In this document: piece by piece, positions 37,432 through 49,829 of the stretch
Numbering within the stretch: the stretch's first letter is position 1
Layout: each line of letters begins with the position of its first letter
The notes under the pieces: generated by a model
Database searches by the model: none
The model's input: the letters and a program-made list of their open reading frames with translations, nothing else
What the model was told of the DNA's origin: nothing
Program-made: the position numbers and the translations under genes
Assembly (NCBI GenBank): GCA_032871835.1
Contig: CM065302.1
Location: 1,115,094-1,179,093 of the forward strand
DNA length: 64,000 bases
DNA from: Dipteronia dyeriana
Lineage: Eukaryota; Streptophyta; Magnoliopsida; Sapindales; Sapindaceae
Reading direction: 5' to 3'

Positions 37432-38886
37432 TGTTAGTGAACAAATCGTCACTATACGGAAGCATCGACAGATAGAACACAAACAAACAATATCAAAAAT
37501 TATAATTGGAAGAAGAAAATAAATCCAATCACACACAACACAAGAATTTAAGTGGAAATCCAAATCGGAAAAAAATCACGACCGTTAAGACGATAAAAGA
37601 AAGTTTCAATATGTATAAAATTGTTACAACCACACTCATGATTTTCTCTTTTCTAATACCCCAAACCCAATTACCCTCAATGCACTCTTAGGGATCTCTC
37701 TAATATTTACTAATTTGCTACACCACAATCAACTAGCTATGATGGTCTATTTATATGAATTACAGAGAGTTTAAGTCAAAAATAAATCATACTCCTATAC
37801 ATATAAGAATTACTTGTTCCACATAAATACTATTTCTTATTTATGACAAGTTTTCTTGTAAAAGAGAAATCCTTTTCTTTTAATAACTTCCAGAAACATA
37901 TTATTTCTCTTTCCATTAATATTTCCTTATTCAACGTGTATTTATGATTGACTATGATTCAAGTTATAGTTGGTCACCCGGTTCCTAAACCCTGTTGAAA
38001 TTGACCTCTCAAAAAATCGTAATCCACACGACACGTCACCAGGTCATGATCGATGTCCTAACCGCTGTATCATCGTTATGCCACCCACAGCACAACTCAC
38101 ATCATAAGTGGATCGTTGTCTCACCGTTGTACCACTCACAACGCTACTCACAACGGTTTATACTGGAATGGGACCGTTGTGATACCGTTGTCATAATTCA
38201 CAGCGGTGACACATCAGTTTTGGTTGTTTTCCATTTCTTCAGTTCTTCAGATCTTCAAGCCTCCCTCGAAGTCGATCTCGATCTCATACTTCCAAACATA
38301 TCTCACGTCTCCAGGAAGTCTCTGCATTGGTGAATTCCATTTGGTAACCATTGGAAAATTCGAGTCATATCCAACAATCCTCCCTTATAGCGAGAATTCT
38401 CAAAACTTTGTCCACAACTATGATTCTCAACATCGAGAATCAACATACCCATCCCGAGGTATAACCTCTTAAGAAAACCCTTCCTAAGATTTCACCGACA
38501 CATGTCAAAATTTACCTTACTTAAAATTATGGTGCAACTCCTCACGTTAGGTTCCTAGGGAGTTCGTTTAGCCTTCAACATCATTGTCCACCACACACCT
38601 TACATCACCTCCTAACCAATGTATGTGCATAATTGTGGACCCGCTACTAGTAACACATCCTCTTTTATGGCAACTAGTGGTCAAGCCATGAGAATGTTTA
38701 TGCCACTTTAGAGGGTATCACTGTAGTTGTCATACTTAAGAGAGATAAATGGTGGGAATGGAGATGAAAATCATCCCCAAATTGAAATTTGGATGGGGAT
38801 AAGAGGGCCTCCCCCATCCCCATTCCCCTATGAATATATTGAAATGGGGATGTTCCCCATTTCCCCAAAAACTTTATAAATATAAT

Positions 38887-38917
<31 letters not shown>

Positions 38918-40580
38918 ATTTTTTAATTATTTGAAAAACTAAATATATATACCAATTTTACTCTTTGAAAACACCAAAAATCTAAAGTTGTCTTGGTTGA
39001 AACTTTGAATTATTGAAATATTTAATGGATTTTCTTTTGTATTTCTAATGCACTAATGGATTTTATTTTGCATTTGTAATGGATTTTTTTTTTAATTTGT
39101 AATTTTTAGTCAAACGGGGAAATGAAAAAATGGAGAAACATGAAAACAGGGAAACGGGGAAAAATGGAGAAACACGGGGAAAATAGAGAATTGGGGTTCG
39201 AGATGGAGATACGTCCCCCTAAAATTCCCATTCCCCATCCCCATTTTCACCAAATGGGGAAATGGGGAAATGGGGAAGGATGGGGAACGGTTTGAGAAGT
39301 AAGGATGGGGACGAGGGGACCTATATCCATTCCAATTTTCCTAATGTGCAACCCTACTCCCAGTCATCATCACTCATCACAGGTGTTCCAGAACTAGTAC
39401 CAGTCGTTTCTTTGTTAGAATCTCCAAAGCCTTCAAGGTTCGTAGAGGTTGACTTGTCCTTCAACGCCTTGTGTAAACCATATTGGATTAGCAAATATTT
39501 GACTTGAACTTGCCACAAGCCAAAGTTAATCTTTCCATTGAACTTCTCAATCTTGAATCTCATCATTTTTGCCATAACAGTTTGTTAATACCACTATTAA
39601 GCAACCAGGCTCTGACACCAACTGTTAGCGAACAGTGTCACTACGCGGAAGCGTCGTCGAATAAAACCCAAACAAACAATAGTAAACAAAATAAGATGAA
39701 AGAAGAAAATAAATCCAATCACACACAATACAAAAATTTACATGGAAACCCAAATCGAAAAAAAACCACTGCCGTCAGGACGACAAAAGAAAGTTTCAAT
39801 ATGTAGAAAATTGTTACATCTACACACTCAGGATTCTCTTTTTTTTATTACCCCAAACTCAATTACACCCAATGCTCTCTTTGAGATCTCTCTAATATTT
39901 GTTAATTTGCTCCACCACAATACTAGCTATTATGGTCTATTTATATAAATTATATGGAGTTTAATTCAAAAGAAAATCCTACTCTTATACATATAAAAAT
40001 TACGTGTTCCATAATAATACTATTTACTATTTATGACAAGACTTCTTGAAAATAAGAAATCTTTTTCTTTTAAGAACCTCCAGAAACAAATTATTTCTCT
40101 TTCCATTAATATCTCCTGATTCAACGTGTGATTATGATTGACTATGGTTCAAGTTACAGTTGACCACCTGCTTCCTAAACCATGTTAAAATTGACTGCTC
40201 AGAAAACCGCGATCCATACGCCACATCACCAGGTCATGACCGATGTCCCGATCGTTGTTTCACCGATGTGCCACCCACAATGTAACTCACATCGGTTACT
40301 ACTGGAATGGGACCGATGTGATACCGCTGTCATAATTCACAGCGGTGACAAATCGATTTTTGTTGCTTTCCATTTCTTCAGTTTTTCAGGTCTTCCAGCC
40401 TCACTTAAACTCTATCTCATACTTCCAAACATATCACACGTCTCAAAAAAGTCTCTGTATTAGTGAATCTCGTTTGGTAACCATTGGAAAGTTCTTGCTA
40501 TATCTAACACCAAGTTCGTCCAGCTAAGCTAGAGTTCTGATGGTTGGCCACAATGTAATTGCCAAGATTAGAACCAAAGA
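37432..40580 (-). mobile_element. Copia-like LTR element with both LTRs (unit 2)
   Basis: Minus-strand element. The 3' LTR runs from 37432 (TGTTAGTGAAC) to about 38400, the internal region is about 38400-39600 with PBS at 39609-39620, and the 5' LTR starts at 39623. The two LTRs align but differ at many positions, so the insertion is old. The internal part has only a gag start and a G-rich insertion, with no pol. Target duplications could not be confirmed (ctaag on the left). In units 0 and 1 the outer 3' LTR is deleted. Confidence 0.65.
39354..39575 (-). pseudogene. Copia gag N-terminal fragment
   Basis: Third copy of the gag start (MAKMMRFKIEKFNGKINF), with a few replacements relative to units 0 and 1. 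Truncated after DDWE. Confidence 0.75.
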
Positions 40581-40632
40581 TTTGGGTTTCATCCCAAGCA
40601 TTGGACCACCAAGGCAACCACCTCGTGGTTTG
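40581..40632 (-). mobile_element. SINE 5' head (unit 2)
   Basis: Minus-strand head with GCCTTGGTGGTCCAATGC (A-box-like), the front half of the SINE whose rear half is at 37182-37431. Confidence 0.55.
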
Positions 40633-40789
40633 GTTAGATACAAATTGAGACACCATTTTTTAACAGATGATTTGAATCCATATAATATTACTCTTTGTGT
40701 AATCCAGCGTTAGTACGATTAATTGTGGACCCGTCGGATTGGAGATTGATAAGCATACCAAATATTAGATCAAGATTGAAAATAGTCTA

Positions 40790-42367
40790 GAGTGACGATG
40801 ATGACACTCCTCAAAAACTGTATCTACACCTCTTTCTTAATCACTACTATCAAAATTTTAAAAAAAATCTCTAATTTGTAATGAAACCCCACTTAATGTC
40901 AAAAATACCCTTTCTTTAATTATGTTGTATTATATTTTTATAAGTACATCCCATCTATAACTATTATTATGTTATTTAGAATTTGTTTAGTTGGGCTTTT
41001 GAAGAACCTCTATTGGTAAAAGATCTACTTGTAGTAGATTTATTAGAAATAGAATTTTTGAAAAAAAAATGATAGTTGTAAGGTTGGTAGACTTTTTAAA
41101 AAAAAATGTCTATTTAGAGAAGTACCTCTCCATGATCTTTTGTTTAGTAGAGGTTTAAACTCTACTAGCATCTATTTAATTTAAAATGAGTGGAGTTATT
41201 GGTACCCCCACTACTGAACTATTTATGCCCCAACTTCTAAAATTTTAATTTAATTATATAAAATTAAATGGTTTTATTAAATTTTTTGATGTATTTCCTA
41301 GATTAACCTTTTACATATTTTCAAATTTAATACACCACATATATTTTCCAAAAAAATAATTACACTTTTCTAATATTTATATACAATTTTCTCACATCCA
41401 TATATTTTTTTTCTTCTTATTATCATGGTGAAGCCATTCTTATTAGACAAAGATTTTTTTTTCCTGTAATCGATTGAATTGTTGGTGGTAGATTGTGAGT
41501 GTGATATTGATCGTTTCATGATTTTTTTTAGCGATTGAATTAGGATTTCGGTGTGGTTTCGTTTCGTTAAAGATTAGGTTTTCTTGGTTGCGATTCTTGG
41601 TGTGGATACAGATCATTGAATGCGTAAAAACTCCAAAAGAAAATAAACCGAGAGAAAAAAAATAACAAACATGGATCTGAAATTTGAAAAGAAAAAAAAA
41701 ACAAATATGTGGAACAATAAAAATGAAAAAATACTAAACATGGGAAATATGAGATTGAGATCTGAAAAAATAAAAATAAAAATAAAAATAGTAAACATTC
41801 AATTAATTAAAATAATCTATATTATTAGGGTTTTGAAATAAGGAAAGTGATACTAAACATGGAAAATATGAGATTGAGATCTGAAAAAAAAATATATAAA
41901 CAAAAATAGTAAACATTCAATGATTTGAAATAATGTATGTTATTAGGGTTTTGAAAAAACAAAAGTGGGGGTTTTATTAGTTTTATTTTGTACGGTATTT
42001 TTTTTAATAAAAAATTTACGTCTATTTAAGTAATTTGATATGGAAAAAAATGAATACTAAATAATTTTAAAAATAGAGTGTTAATAGTTCGGCAGTGGGT
42101 GTGTCAATAATACCATTCTTTAAAATAGACAATCTTAAAAGCCCAATCAAACAACTCTAAAAACTTCAAATAAACGTTAGTAGACCTTTTGAGGCATTGA
42201 GGCAGTAAAAAGCTCAGTCAAACGAGCACTTAATCAATTTTATTATTATTTCAAATTTTATTGTTACCTTTAATTCTCTTACTATTCTTTCTCTTCCTTA
42301 CTTCTTTTCTCTTCTCGGTTTTTAAAAATAAACTCTATTTTTCGTTAAAAATCCATTTTAAGATGTT

Positions 42368-42398
<31 letters not shown>

Positions 42399-43250
42399 GA
42401 ACCACTTTTTATTTGAGAGAGTTGTTGAGATACAAAATATGTGATATGTCCCAATTGATGTAGAAGAAGAGAGATGTTAAATGATATGTAAAAATAAAAT
42501 AAAATTAGGTGTTCGATGGAATTAAAGAACATCTAATATATTTGTTTGACAAGAAAGAACATCTAATATTGATAATAATAAAAAATCTAAAGTGTTTTTG
42601 AAAATATATAGTTAATTTAAAAGTTTGTTTATATATATAATGATTTTGTTTTTCTAATAAGAATATTTTTTTTGTTCTTCTAACAAAAATAATAAAAATC
42701 AATTTAAAACTTAATTTTTTCACAACCATATTTGTCTCATGATTTTGAATTATTTTCCATATTTAGCAATCAATTATTATTTCCTTAAAAAAGATGAAAA
42801 TACATTTAAAATGGAATCTAGGGTTTATTAAAATGAAAAGATTTTTTATGATATATATTGATATCAAACCATTAATAGAAAAAAAAAATACAAAAGAATA
42901 AAATCATAAAAGAATTAATAATTATTGATGGGTGTACTAACAAACAAGTAGTCATCTCAGTACTTTTATTCAAGGGGTGCAAATATTGAATTTGAGAATC
43001 TAAGTTTAAGAAAAGGGACAGATTTTTGAGTGATATATGTTAACATCAAAGTCAAATAAATGTAAGGAAACTTTTTTTTTTTGTGTCAAAAAATATTAAA
43101 ATTAGAAACTAATTAATGATTATCGGTGGGTATGCTTATAAACAATTTAATCTTATTGGTAATTTTTCTAAAAGGTATTATTGATATTTTAAAAACATAC
43201 TAATTTGATGTGTACGTACAGTTTTTTAAGATATGTAAATATCGTCACTC
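40790..43250. mobile_element. Non-autonomous MULE with 9-bp target duplication
   Basis: Left end GAGTGACGATGATGACACTC; complement of the right end GAGTGACGATATTTACATAT; both continue to an aaactgta..tacac motif. AATAGTCTA is duplicated at 40781-40789 and 43251-43259. The paralogous flank at about 60490 reads aaatagtctaatgtg without the insertion. 2461 bp, AT-rich, no transposase frame. A hAT-like element is nested inside. Confidence 0.85.
41188..42118. mobile_element. hAT-like element nested in the MULE
   Basis: Left end GAGTGGAGTTATTGGTACCC and complement of the right end GAATGGTATTATTGACACAC, followed by cactac.gaactatt. Perfect 8-bp duplication TTTAAAAT at 41180-41187 and 42119-42126. Same family as 33982-36555. 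931 bp, no coding sequence. Confidence 0.75.
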
Positions 43251-43259
43251 AATAGTCTA

Positions 43260-45470
43260 ATAATGTGCGTCAAACACACCCTTATTGGCCTAGCGTTGTA
43301 TTCTAATTATTTGTGTTTATGTATAACTAGTTTCGAATACCATACGAATAACAAGGGTAAATTTAAGAACTAAAGTAAAAGGGCAAATTTAACATAATTT
43401 TTTTTTTTTTTTGAAAAATCAATACTTTATTTGAATCATGAGTCCTGACATCATAGTTATAAAACATTTTAAGAAGTAAACACATTAAGGATTTACTATT
43501 TAGTTTGGGAGCTCAATAACAGTGCTTGTGCATACATTATCCCCAATCAAATTGGTTGCAACTTATAGAAATAGGCAAAAACATATGCGTCGAACCTAAA
43601 TTAATAAGCTATTGATTCATCAAAATGCATGTTTTCTTCTTTTTGTCACCCTTTACTGTTGCGTATTTTTGCTGCAATATCGAGCTGCATTTATTTAAAT
43701 AGATTTAGTTATTATTTAAGACTTGCATAATTGTAAATTCTATCTTTTTGTTGTGTGAAGACATAAAAGTAATAGAAATAATTCACACCATTGATTTATA
43801 ATAATAGCCACGTGGTAATAGACTAAGAACGTTAGGACAAAGTGATTAGAGGATCCAAGGATTCATATCCGATTGTTGTAAAAGAATCTCCAATATTATT
43901 TTATTGTGCCAATGTTATAAATTTACGTAGAGTAAAAAAAAATATACTCCAATACAATATCAAATGTTGTATCAAATTTGATATATGTTATACTAAATTT
44001 GACATCGAATATAGTATTCTACCAAATTGGCATCAAGTATAGCATTGTGTTAAATTTGAAACAATAATAAATATAATTGTATTTGTTGACTTTTATGATT
44101 TTAAATAATAAAAATTTGGTAAATTTAGCACAACAAGAAAATGGAAAATAAATAGGAAACACTTGCAAAAAATGTTCATTGCATTAATTGTATCGGTTGA
44201 CTTTTATACCCTTAGATAAAAATGAAAATAAAATAACATTTCAATTGGAATGGTATACATCGGAAGACTGCTAAATTGATGTGACAAATATAATATTCTA
44301 CCAGTTTTTTCTGTCAAATTTGATATTTATATTGGTATATACATCGAGGATGATCTAAGACAATTTTGAGATAACTCTATCCAATATATTTTCTATAATA
44401 ATACTATTCACCACATTCATGTGCTCCTTTTTTGGTTAGCTCATACTAACTTAACGTGACAAATATAATATTCTACTATTTTTAAACTAAATTTGATATT
44501 CATATTGACATATGCATCGAGGACGGTAAAAGACAGCTTTGAGATAACTCCAATCCTATTTATTTTCTATAATAATACTATTTACCCCATTCATGTGCTG
44601 TTTTTTAGGTGAGCTCATCCATAAGCAGGGATGGACGTAACAAGCCCTCTCTCATTTTTTTTGGTTTCTATTCTCAATATGACTATCAAAATTCAAAATT
44701 TGGGGTGGGTCCCCACCCTCAAACCTCATTTCTCTCATTTCTAAATCTCATTCTGAACGTCAGAATTCAAAATTTGGAATCCAACCATTCGAAATATTAA
44801 GTACTAGCTAGTAACTACTAACCAGGGGTGACCATAAAGGTTTTTTCTGGATGAGTTGTGGACAATTTCATATAAATAAAAATTTATACTATATAATTAA
44901 AAAAATCATTTTGACAACGAATCTTGATGATATGAGAAATTTTTTATTAGTTAAACTAAAAAAGTATAACTAATCATGGGACATAATGAGTCTTACCTTG
45001 AAATACATATTCTAACAAAAAAAAAACACTAGAAAATAAAAAAGAAATATGTATGCAATATAAATACAATAAGATCCTACTTAAATTTTGAATTCTTAGG
45101 CTTCAAACCGAATCAATTGCAAAAACATCTATTACCGAATCCGAATCAATTATAAAAGCAATTTCTCTTTCAATATAAACAATTATATAATTATTAAGAA
45201 ACTCGTCATCCATCTTATTGCACAAAGACGTTTTGACAAGTTTCTAGTCGAAAATAAAACTTAAATTTACAACATAAACTTTAAAATAAGAATAACGTAT
45301 AGTTTTCTCATACCAACATCTATTTACTTATACAAATCCAAAAGCTATAAAACTCATAAAATTGAAATTCGTAGAGACTTAGAGATTAATTTGTAAAGTA
45401 AATCTACTATTTTTCATTTGTTATTAAGGGATTAAAATTTCTCAGCTTGATTTTTGAAAAAAAAAAAAAA
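43260..45470. other. Non-coding flank, with a tandem pair of about 175-bp repeats
   Basis: 43260-43850 is the diverged partner of 61134-61740 (caagggtaaatttaagaac, ccccaatcaaattggttgca). 44276-44621 holds two consecutive copies of a segment beginning gtgacaaatataatattct and ending near gctcat. A run of about 20 A sits at 45457-45477. No gene is supported. Confidence 0.55.
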
Positions 45471-45474
45471 AAAA

Positions 45475-47790
45475 AACCATTGGTTTATGGTTCAAAACCA
45501 TGTTCCCCGCCACCCTTCTTTTTTCACCTTTACGGCTTTACCCCACCCTCTAGTGTTCCACGAGATCGCTAACATACCAGACATGAAACCGCTTAAAGCC
45601 AGGCTGGCCGAAACTACTACTACTTATTCAATTCTCTTAATCTCTCGACATTCTCTTTTTCTCTCTTTGAAACTTTGTTCCCTACGTTTGTCTTCTTTTT
45701 GTCGAAGTCAAAGCCAATGCCACCCCTGTTTTATAATTTTAGCAATTTCCACATCTACGTCCTACAGTTCATTATCACTCACCCCCTTCTCTATTGAGTT
45801 AAAGTAGACACCTAACGAAATACCCTTTTCTATGACTTTGGTTAACTACTCCTCCAGATTCCACTGCTCGAGAATGATCTCTACTTCATTTTCCTTCTAC
45901 TTGTCTACATGACATCCCATCTTTTCTCAGTCTCCACCATTTCTAGTTAGCATAGGGTGCTTCTTCGAAAAGCAACCTTTTTTCCTACCTCTTCTGCGAG
46001 GCAGAGGTGATTCAACTATAGAAACAATCTTGCCTTCGTCCTCTTGAACCGGGACAGGAACATGGGTATCCTTCATTGGAAGCTCGACACAAATGTCAAT
46101 ACCTTTCGCGTCCCGTAAGGAACCGGGAACAAAATGATCAAATAATGGAGAAACTAGAGCTTTAGACTGAGAATTTCTGCTTAAGTCGTTAGGTTCCTTA
46201 TGAAGGATGAATTTGGGCGGTTAGAACCTTTTGGCTACAACAGACATGCTTCGGGATATCAAACTCAACACTTAGTTGATTAGATAATGGGGTACTAACC
46301 TGAGCCTGATCAGTTGAATTATGAAGACTACAAGTTGGGTTCTGGAAAGAGTTGACACGGACCGTTGTATTGTCATTGCAACTCACAAGCCCATACAGAG
46401 GCCCCATATCTATGCCCATGGACTTCTTCTGACTGAGCTTGCCAGAGCCTCTTTGCATGTAGGAAGATTCACCTCTATGCATTCCATAATTACTATGAAA
46501 AAAAAAAAACCTCCAAGCCATCATTTGAAGAGGACAAGCTCTCCTTTGAATCAAAGGTTTTTCCTCTAAGGACCACTTTCGTCCTGTCTAAAACTAGCAT
46601 GGCCTTGGGATCATAGATATAGAGATCGCCTTGAACTTAGGAGTCCAGCTAATCACCTATTTTCCTTTGTCTTTCCGGTTTTTGCTATCTGAGGAGTCCA
46701 CTTTTACTCACCCCTTGAAGGTGAGTGGACATTACCTCCCTTCTGCATGAAATGACATGTGTCCATGGACAAATTTACTTACTCTATAGACATATGTGAG
46801 TGAGTAAAAGTGAACTGAGATATTGGAAGTGTACTAGTAAAGTCACCACTATACTCTAAATGTCAAAGGTTGACCTTCCTTTTGGGCAACGTCTTTATGC
46901 TATTTCCATTGTTGAGCCTACTCTGTTTATCCTAAAAAACACTATCCACCTTGTCTCGACTGATGAGCTGACTTGAGACCATCACCTCATGCCTGGTACC
47001 ACCCTTTTTGGATTTACCAAAAACCAGTCCTGGAGCACCTAATATATCCATCAACTGGTCTGAACCTGCCTCTTTCGGATTTGAATTCAAATCATCCTAT
47101 AGAAAATGCTTATTCAAGCCTAAGTGCTGGTCCAGCCAATTTCCGTCCACCAACAACCAGCCCGCTACCACCAAGGCTGTAAAAGAAAACCATCAGAAGC
47201 AACCTTAATTGAGCTTGGACATGAATGGCCATGGGGAATCGATGTCAACAAAATTTCTCTGTCTAGCCTACTTCTCAAAATGGTGTCCTCTTTCACTAAC
47301 AAAGGCTCGTCGAAGATTCTTCCGACTTTTATAAAAAACTCTTTGCACCAGCACTCTAATGGCACACAAAGAATACTGACCCATACCAGTCTTGTGTCAG
47401 AGGATGATTTCCTAAACCACTCCCCATGCTTGAAAAACTATCATCCCATTGAAATCTACTCTTAATGAAATCTTCACTATCTTTGACAGACTAAAAAACC
47501 CACAAGACAAGCTTGCCTCCAAAGAAGAAAGAGGAGCAGAGCATTCCTCTGTTAGATAAAGGCCTAACAACACTAGAAACGCACGAGAACTCTCTAAGCA
47601 CGCTAACATCACATTTTGCAAGCCATCCTACCTCATTCTAAAACCTGCCCCAAGATATCGACGGCTTCTTCTCGCAAACCTTTCTCAACTCCTTCAAGTC
47701 AGAATCATTCTTTAGGTCTCCTTTCACCATCTCTGGATAAGAACCATTCCCCTGCTTTTGAAACATTGAGGAGGCTCCTCTGGAAACACT
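45475..47790 (-). pseudogene. LINE ORF1 remnant, C-terminal part
   Basis: Minus-strand, broken by many stops and frameshifts. A stretch at 47165-47365 reads PLECWCKEFFIKVGRIFDEP and on to LDREILLTSIPHG, which resembles the DUF4283 region of plant L1-type LINE ORF1. Around 45990-46190 a basic motif (SPLPRRGRKKG) suggests the nucleic-acid-binding C-terminus. No endonuclease or reverse transcriptase is recognisable. It is the same element as the RRM block at 49490-49790, separated by the hAT insertion. Confidence 0.55.
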
Positions 47791-48401
47791 CTTTCTCGTA
47801 GGGGTGGGCGTTTTCGGGTTTGATTGGGTTGAAAATTTCCCAACCCAACCATATACCGGATTGGAAAATTTCAACCCAACCCAACCCAACATTAATTTTC
47901 AACCCAACCCAATATTATCGGGTTGTGATGGGTTGATCGAGTTGGCCATTATAACAAAAAATCGATTAAATTCAACTTAATTAGTTAAAATATTACAGAT
48001 TTCATCTAATTACTGCATGATCTTTGTAAATTACAAGTTTAATGCACAATTGCAACACCGCAAATAAATTATTAGTCTAACACATAACCTTAGAAACACA
48101 ATCATAGACTCATGCTTATCGGTTATCACACATGCTAGAGATCAAGATACAAAACATAATTAATAAACAAATTTGAAATTAGAAAATGAAACAGATAAAA
48201 GAGGTTGAAGCATTCTCTACAGCTTATATATATCACACTTAAGCTTAGTATTTCTCCTTGTTTCACTCTCATATGCCATATTGGTAAAATGTATGAAATT
48301 ACATCCATATCAAAATAAATTAATAACAAAGAAAAGTCCCAAAAATAAAATCACAATTGATTCTACATAAATTAATATCTCATAAGCCAGATTGAAAGTA
48401 C

Positions 48402-48795
48402 CTAAAAGGCAGTGGAAGCTATATCCCAAAGATAGATATCTGCAAAATCACAGGCACACAAACAAATTCGCACCAAAGGTGAAATAAAAAATATGATTAG
48501 GTAGAAAAAAAATTGACTTAAAACCATAATACAAACTTCAAATAACTTGTCTGTATTACAATCACTTTAAGTAATTTAGGGAAAAGTAAGCCACAAAAAC
48601 TTCCACATATATGATTATACAACATGTAATGATGCAACTAAAGGCAGAAAAGAGTTAAGAGACTCCTTAAGCATTGACACAATTAATAATATATCTGAGA
48701 AGTTAAAAACATAAAAAAAAATTAACAAAGTACCTCCATCTACATAATTGGAAAACAATTCTTTCAAATAGTTAGGGTTCTGCCCATACATGATG
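48402..48795 (-). pseudogene. Captured 3' exons of an unknown gene inside the hAT element
   Basis: Two exon-like blocks on the minus strand: 48795-48734 (62 nt, between an AG acceptor gatgcag and a GT donor) and 48439-48402 (after tttgcag, ending in TAG). Joined, they read MYGQNPNYLKELFSNYVDG then DIYLWDIASTAF and stop, in frame across the intron. The splice signals and frame suggest the 3' end of a real gene was taken up as genomic DNA. The family is not recognised. Confidence 0.45.
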
Positions 48796-48944
48796 CTGCA
48801 TCTATATGACCATCCATTGCTCTAATAAACGACCTAGCAAATATCTAAAACATATAGAGTAGTGAATTTTTGAAAAACCCAATCAATTAATTTAAGTTCA
48901 CAACTAAAAATCATATAAATTCAATCTAGAGTTTGAGTATACAC

Positions 48945-49183
48945 ATTCTCCAATTCGGCGAACTCCTTGGCGGCGCGAGGAGGGACATAATGGATTCGAC
49001 ACTAATGGAGTGGGATCTGAGAGAGGGGTAGCGAGAAAAAGATGCTAAAGTGGAGAAGAGAAGAGTGAAAGAGAAATAGAAGATGAAATGGTTGAACTTG
49101 TCTGGAGCTAACCATGGATCCTCATCGTCTTCGTCCATGATTCGCTGCTTATCTACTCTGAGATGAAACGCCTTGGACACCAT
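48945..49183 (-). pseudogene. Captured 5' exon encoding a WLAPDK membrane-protein start
   Basis: The minus-strand ATG at 49183 opens MVSKAFHLRV, and the frame then reads DEDDEDPWLAPDKFNHFIF and FSFTLLFSTLASFSRYPSLR. This resembles, from memory, a conserved small plant membrane protein with WLAPDKLYH...SRYPFLRRHS. A frameshift near 48975 puts the next conserved part (AAKEFAELE) in another frame. The fragment ends there, so it is a captured, broken first exon with some 5' leader. Confidence 0.5.
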
Positions 49184-49489
49184 TGAAGAAGAGAAGTGTG
49201 AAACGGCGTGGAAGTGAGAGAGAGATGGTATCAGAGTGAGACAACAGAAGAAAGAAACCTTTTTTTTTATTTGCATATATGTTGGGTCGGGTCTCGGGTT
49301 GACCAAAAAACCTTACCCGACCCGAAATAAAATCGGGTTATCTATTTCTTTCCTGAATTGACTCTTTTTGGCAGCAAACCCAACCCAACTCGCCGTTTTC
49401 GGGTTGGGTTGGGTCATATTGGTTGGGTCCGGTTGAGTTAAAAGTGCCCGCCCCTACTTTCTCGCCTCAAAATTCTAACTCAATTGCTC

Positions 49490-49790
49490 AAACTTGGGAG
49501 AGTTAAGACTCATCTGATTGCTCCAACCAAGAGAAGCAATTTTCAAGATGATAGGCCATCCATAGATATACATTCCGTTGGTCAACTTAACAACTCTAGA
49601 AGCTTCGGGCATGTTTGCAAAATGCACAAAGGCGTAGCAACTTTTCCGAGAACTTATCTACAAAGATAAAAAAAAAATCTCTTACTTTCCCGAAAGTCTT
49701 CAAAATTCCCCATAATCCCTCATGATCAATCACTCGGTTAAGGTTATCAATGAAAATAGAGACTAAGTTCTCCCTAAAGTCTTTGCTCAC
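49490..49790 (-). pseudogene. LINE ORF1 remnant, N-terminal RRM block
   Basis: The minus frame starting at 49790 (MSKDFRENLVSIFIDNLNRV) continues DHEGLWGILKTFGKVRDFFF, the pattern of an RNA-recognition motif as found at the start of plant L1-type ORF1 proteins. A frameshift follows. It continues, beyond the hAT element, in the block at 45475-47790. The 5' side is cut by the copia LTR at 49830. Confidence 0.6.
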
Positions 49791-49829
49791 TTATTGCCGC
49801 CTAGAACCAAAGTCTCCCTCTCTCTCTCT

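Larger units (their letters stand above)
20845..40723. repeat. Large tandem duplication unit 2 (19.9 kb)
   Basis: Starts with atgtaattaataaactc, as unit 1 does, and ends at gtacgattaat (40723), after which the original flank continues. It holds three peptide genes and the complete transposon nest with SINE and LTR element. It lacks about 4.07 kb between positions equivalent to 6148 and 10221 (junction cattag|gagacg at about 23862). Since its right part keeps full element ends, it carries the ancestral right arm. Confidence 0.85.
47799..49456 (-). mobile_element. hAT element carrying captured host-gene pieces (Pack-type)
   Basis: Termini TAGGGGTGGGCGTTTTCGGG and (complement of the right end) TAGGGGCGGGCACTTTTAAC, with a perfect 8-bp duplication CTTTCTCG at 47791-47798 and 49457-49464. 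Subterminal regions repeat gggttgg/ccaaccc words, usual in plant hAT elements. No transposase. The interior holds two host-gene-like pieces on the minus strand. It sits in the LINE ORF1 remnant. Confidence 0.85.

Noticed and set aside
46198..46569. Overlapping frames of 82-118 codons on both strands as host genes
   Set aside because: They fall inside the decayed LINE ORF1 and contain its frame shifts and stops; no independent domain.
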